Of a DNA stretch of 7,519 nt, positions 5,896-7,519 are shown piece after piece; positions within the stretch are counted from its first letter, which is position 1, and each line of letters begins with the position of its first letter. Source of the DNA: Verrucomicrobiia bacterium (GTDB lineage: Bacteria > Verrucomicrobiota > Verrucomicrobiia > Limisphaerales > UBA11358); contig JASHVW010000035.1 of assembly GCA_030044395.1 (NCBI GenBank), forward strand, positions 1 to 7,519. The letters run 5' to 3'. Made by a program: the position numbers and the translations under genes. The notes under the pieces are model-generated. The model was not told the origin of the DNA, did no database searches, and was given only the letters and a program-made list of their open reading frames with translations.

Positions 5896-7519
5896 CTACG
5901 GAGAACTCACACCATAGAACCGCTCGTAGCTGACCGGTGTCGCGTCTGTGAACTGAAACTGGCCCGGCGAAATTTCCGTCGCGCCCCCCAGTCGCGTCCA
6001 GTTCGTGAGCGAGAGAAACAGGTTCGTCGTGCTATACACCGTGAAACTCAGGCCCGGCGTGTTCGTGAAGCCAAATTGGAAAACCCCATCCGGAAGAACC
6101 GTCAACTGGGTCAAATCAATCGGAGGCACCGGCACAGTGAATGCATAGACCTTATTGTCATTGGCAATATAGATTCGACCCCGGGCAACAATGCCCGTGT
6201 TGAAGCGCCGGGTGTTGGACATCAATTCATTTGTGCCGCCGCCGTTGAAAATCACTGCGCCGGTTTGCCCGTTGAACCCGTGCAATTCCTGGTCGCCCTC
6301 CGAACCGACCAGCCAGACGATCGGGTCATTCGTGCCATCGGTGGAGGTGACAAACGGCGACCCCTCTCCATCTTCAGTCTTTGTCCAAGCGCTGACAATG
6401 GCGGGAGGACTCGCGGCCGTGATTTGAAAGGCATCGAGGCTGGCCGTGCCGGAGCGACAAACAATATAGGTGCCCAGAGCGGTCTGATAGGTCGCCACCG
6501 CCTGAGGCATTTGACCGGACCCGAAGTGATGTTTCGTCACTGGCACACTGACGCCGCCAAGATTCGTCCGGTCCAAAAGATAGGCGTAGCCGTCCTTGCC
6601 AACCGCCACTACCAGTTCGGACGGTGTTGCGCCCGGCACATTCACAATCAATGGACCGCAATCGCCCAAATCAAGATCTCCGCCGTCCAGCGAGTACCAG
6701 TTTGTGGGCGCCCAATAATCGTTGGTCAGTCCGCTGAAGACGGGACCGGGTTGAAAACGAATGACGGCCTCACCACCGCTCCATGTGCTCACGTTAAAAG
6801 TATTGCCGGTGGCAATGAAGGGATGCACTCCGTCATCGCTGGAGACGCCGCCCACTCCCCATGCGCCGCCGCCATTGGCGCTGGTCGCCCACGCCAGCAC
6901 GTTCGCCGGATTGGTTTCCTCCACGCCAACCAGCCAGCCGTGATACGTTCCGCAATCCCCGTCTAATCCGCCGTAAGGCACATAAACGTAGCCGTCGAGC
7001 ACCGCGAGCGCGCCGCGTTGTTGTTGGGTCCCGGACGTAAAATTCGTTCCATCGAATTTCGCCGTCGCGTCCACGTCCACGGGCCAGCCGGCGTTGGTCG
7101 CTCCGGTGTCCACGTTCAACGCGTAAATGAGGTCGCGTGTGCTTGTCCCGCCGCTGGGCGAGGTCATCGCATTCACAAACAACGTGTCGTTTGTCAAATC
7201 CACCACCGGTGTGCCGGTGATGCCCAGAGGATTGATGTCGCCGCAGGGCAGGCTTGATACGGGTACGGGCGCGCCGAGGTGGTCCTGCCAGATGACGTCG
7301 CCGCTGGCCGCATTAAGCGCATAAACATTGTTGGATTCCGTGACCGCGATGACAATGGGCTGTCCGCCTGGACCGTTGTCAATGTAGAGTGGCTGCGCAT
7401 AAACGTTGCCGCTGACAGTGCCGTTGAAGTTCACATCACGGGTCAAATTCGAAGCCGACGAATAGGTAAAAGCCGGGTCTATGTAGAGGCCGTCGCGCAT
7501 GTAATCGTTGTGATGCTGC
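5896..7519 (-). CDS. PQQ-like beta-propeller protein with C-terminal tail module, 5' end cut off
   Basis: The minus-strand frame is open from the TAG at 5898-5896 to the window edge, giving 540 visible residues. The ATG at 7500 is probably internal, because six in-frame codons (QHHNDY) precede it and continue the conserved N-terminal phrase of such proteins. Counting from that Met, blade-like motifs are VYALNAASGDVIWQ (59-72), LIYALNVDTGA (124-134), AYLLDRTN (306-313), LHGFNGQTGAVIF (407-419) and VYAFTVP (451-457). These resemble PQQ-enzyme repeats of a beta-propeller. Cysteines in PCGD (85-88), GDCG (181-184) and GDCG (279-282) could form disulfides. Residues about 461-534 form a separate tail with FQFGFTNTPG and GQFQFTD. 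Probably exported, although the signal peptide lies outside the window. No dehydrogenase catalytic motif can be assigned, so a non-enzymatic binding or structural role is equally possible. Confidence 0.78.
   Translation of the reverse strand, partial: QHHNDYMRDGLYIDPAFTYSSASNLTRDVNFNGTVSGNVYAQPLYIDNGPGGQPIVIAVTESNNVYALNAASGDVIWQDHLGAPVPVSSLPCGDINPLGITGTPVVDLTNDTLFVNAMTSPSGGTSTRDLIYALNVDTGATNAGWPVDVDATAKFDGTNFTSGTQQQRGALAVLDGYVYVPYGGLDGDCGTYHGWLVGVEETNPANVLAWATSANGGGAWGVGGVSSDDGVHPFIATGNTFNVSTWSGGEAVIRFQPGPVFSGLTNDYWAPTNWYSLDGGDLDLGDCGPLIVNVPGATPSELVVAVGKDGYAYLLDRTNLGGVSVPVTKHHFGSGQMPQAVATYQTALGTYIVCRSGTASLDAFQITAASPPAIVSAWTKTEDGEGSPFVTSTDGTNDPIVWLVGSEGDQELHGFNGQTGAVIFNGGGTNELMSNTRRFNTGIVARGRIYIANDNKVYAFTVPVPPIDLTQLTVLPDGVFQFGFTNTPGLSFTVYSTTNLFLSLTNWTRLGGATEISPGQFQFTDATPVSYERFYGVSSP

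Noticed and set aside
5836..6966. 376-residue plus-strand open frame
   Set aside because: It is antisense to the propeller gene. The product is Arg/His-rich with no recognisable motif.
5896..7500. Taking the ATG at 7500 as the real start of the propeller protein
   Set aside because: The frame continues to the window edge without a stop, the preceding residues QHHNDY fit the conserved N-terminal phrase, and an exported protein would need a signal peptide, which is missing after this Met.

Overview
The window looks like a chromosomal stretch from a member of the Verrucomicrobiota, most likely the Pedosphaera/Limisphaerales group. This rests on recognition of protein families, not on a search. 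Three things point there: a lone prepilin-like protein with an FTLVELLVVIA N-terminus and a C-terminal DGH motif; a secreted PQQ-type beta-propeller protein ending in a tail module (FQFGFTNTPG ... GQFQFTD ... RFYGV) that I associate with secreted verrucomicrobial proteins; and intergenic spacers filled with short CG-rich palindromes. No tRNA, rRNA, CRISPR array, insertion sequence or phage gene is visible.

Layout, left to right. Positions 1-2156 (minus strand) hold a sodium:solute symporter (644 aa) followed, after a 41-bp gap, by a small two-helix membrane protein cut off by the window edge. A short 88-bp divergent spacer separates these from a plus-strand group at 2245-4751. That group consists of a YlbF/YmcA-type protein with a Cys/His-rich tail, a 219-bp hairpin-rich spacer, nuoA (NADH dehydrogenase subunit A, without the rest of the nuo cluster beside it), and an alpha-D-phosphohexomutase. 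The phosphohexomutase converges on the minus-strand prepilin-like gene (4748-5653), and the two genes share one TTAA as both stop codons. A 242-bp spacer with three CG-rich hairpins follows, then the PQQ-like beta-propeller gene (5896-7519, minus strand), whose start lies beyond the right edge.

How the genes work together: the symporter and the small membrane protein are the best candidates for a functional pair. The plus-strand genes are housekeeping functions (respiration, sugar-phosphate metabolism, a putative regulator) with no evident shared pathway. The prepilin-like and beta-propeller proteins are both cell-envelope or exported proteins but are probably transcribed separately.

I do not see a clear undescribed multi-gene system. 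The points most worth a second look are the symporter/small-protein pair, the recurrent C-terminal tail of the propeller protein, the orphan nuoA, the metal-binding-type tail on the YlbF protein, and promoter-like elements lying so close to several start codons that those messages could be almost leaderless.
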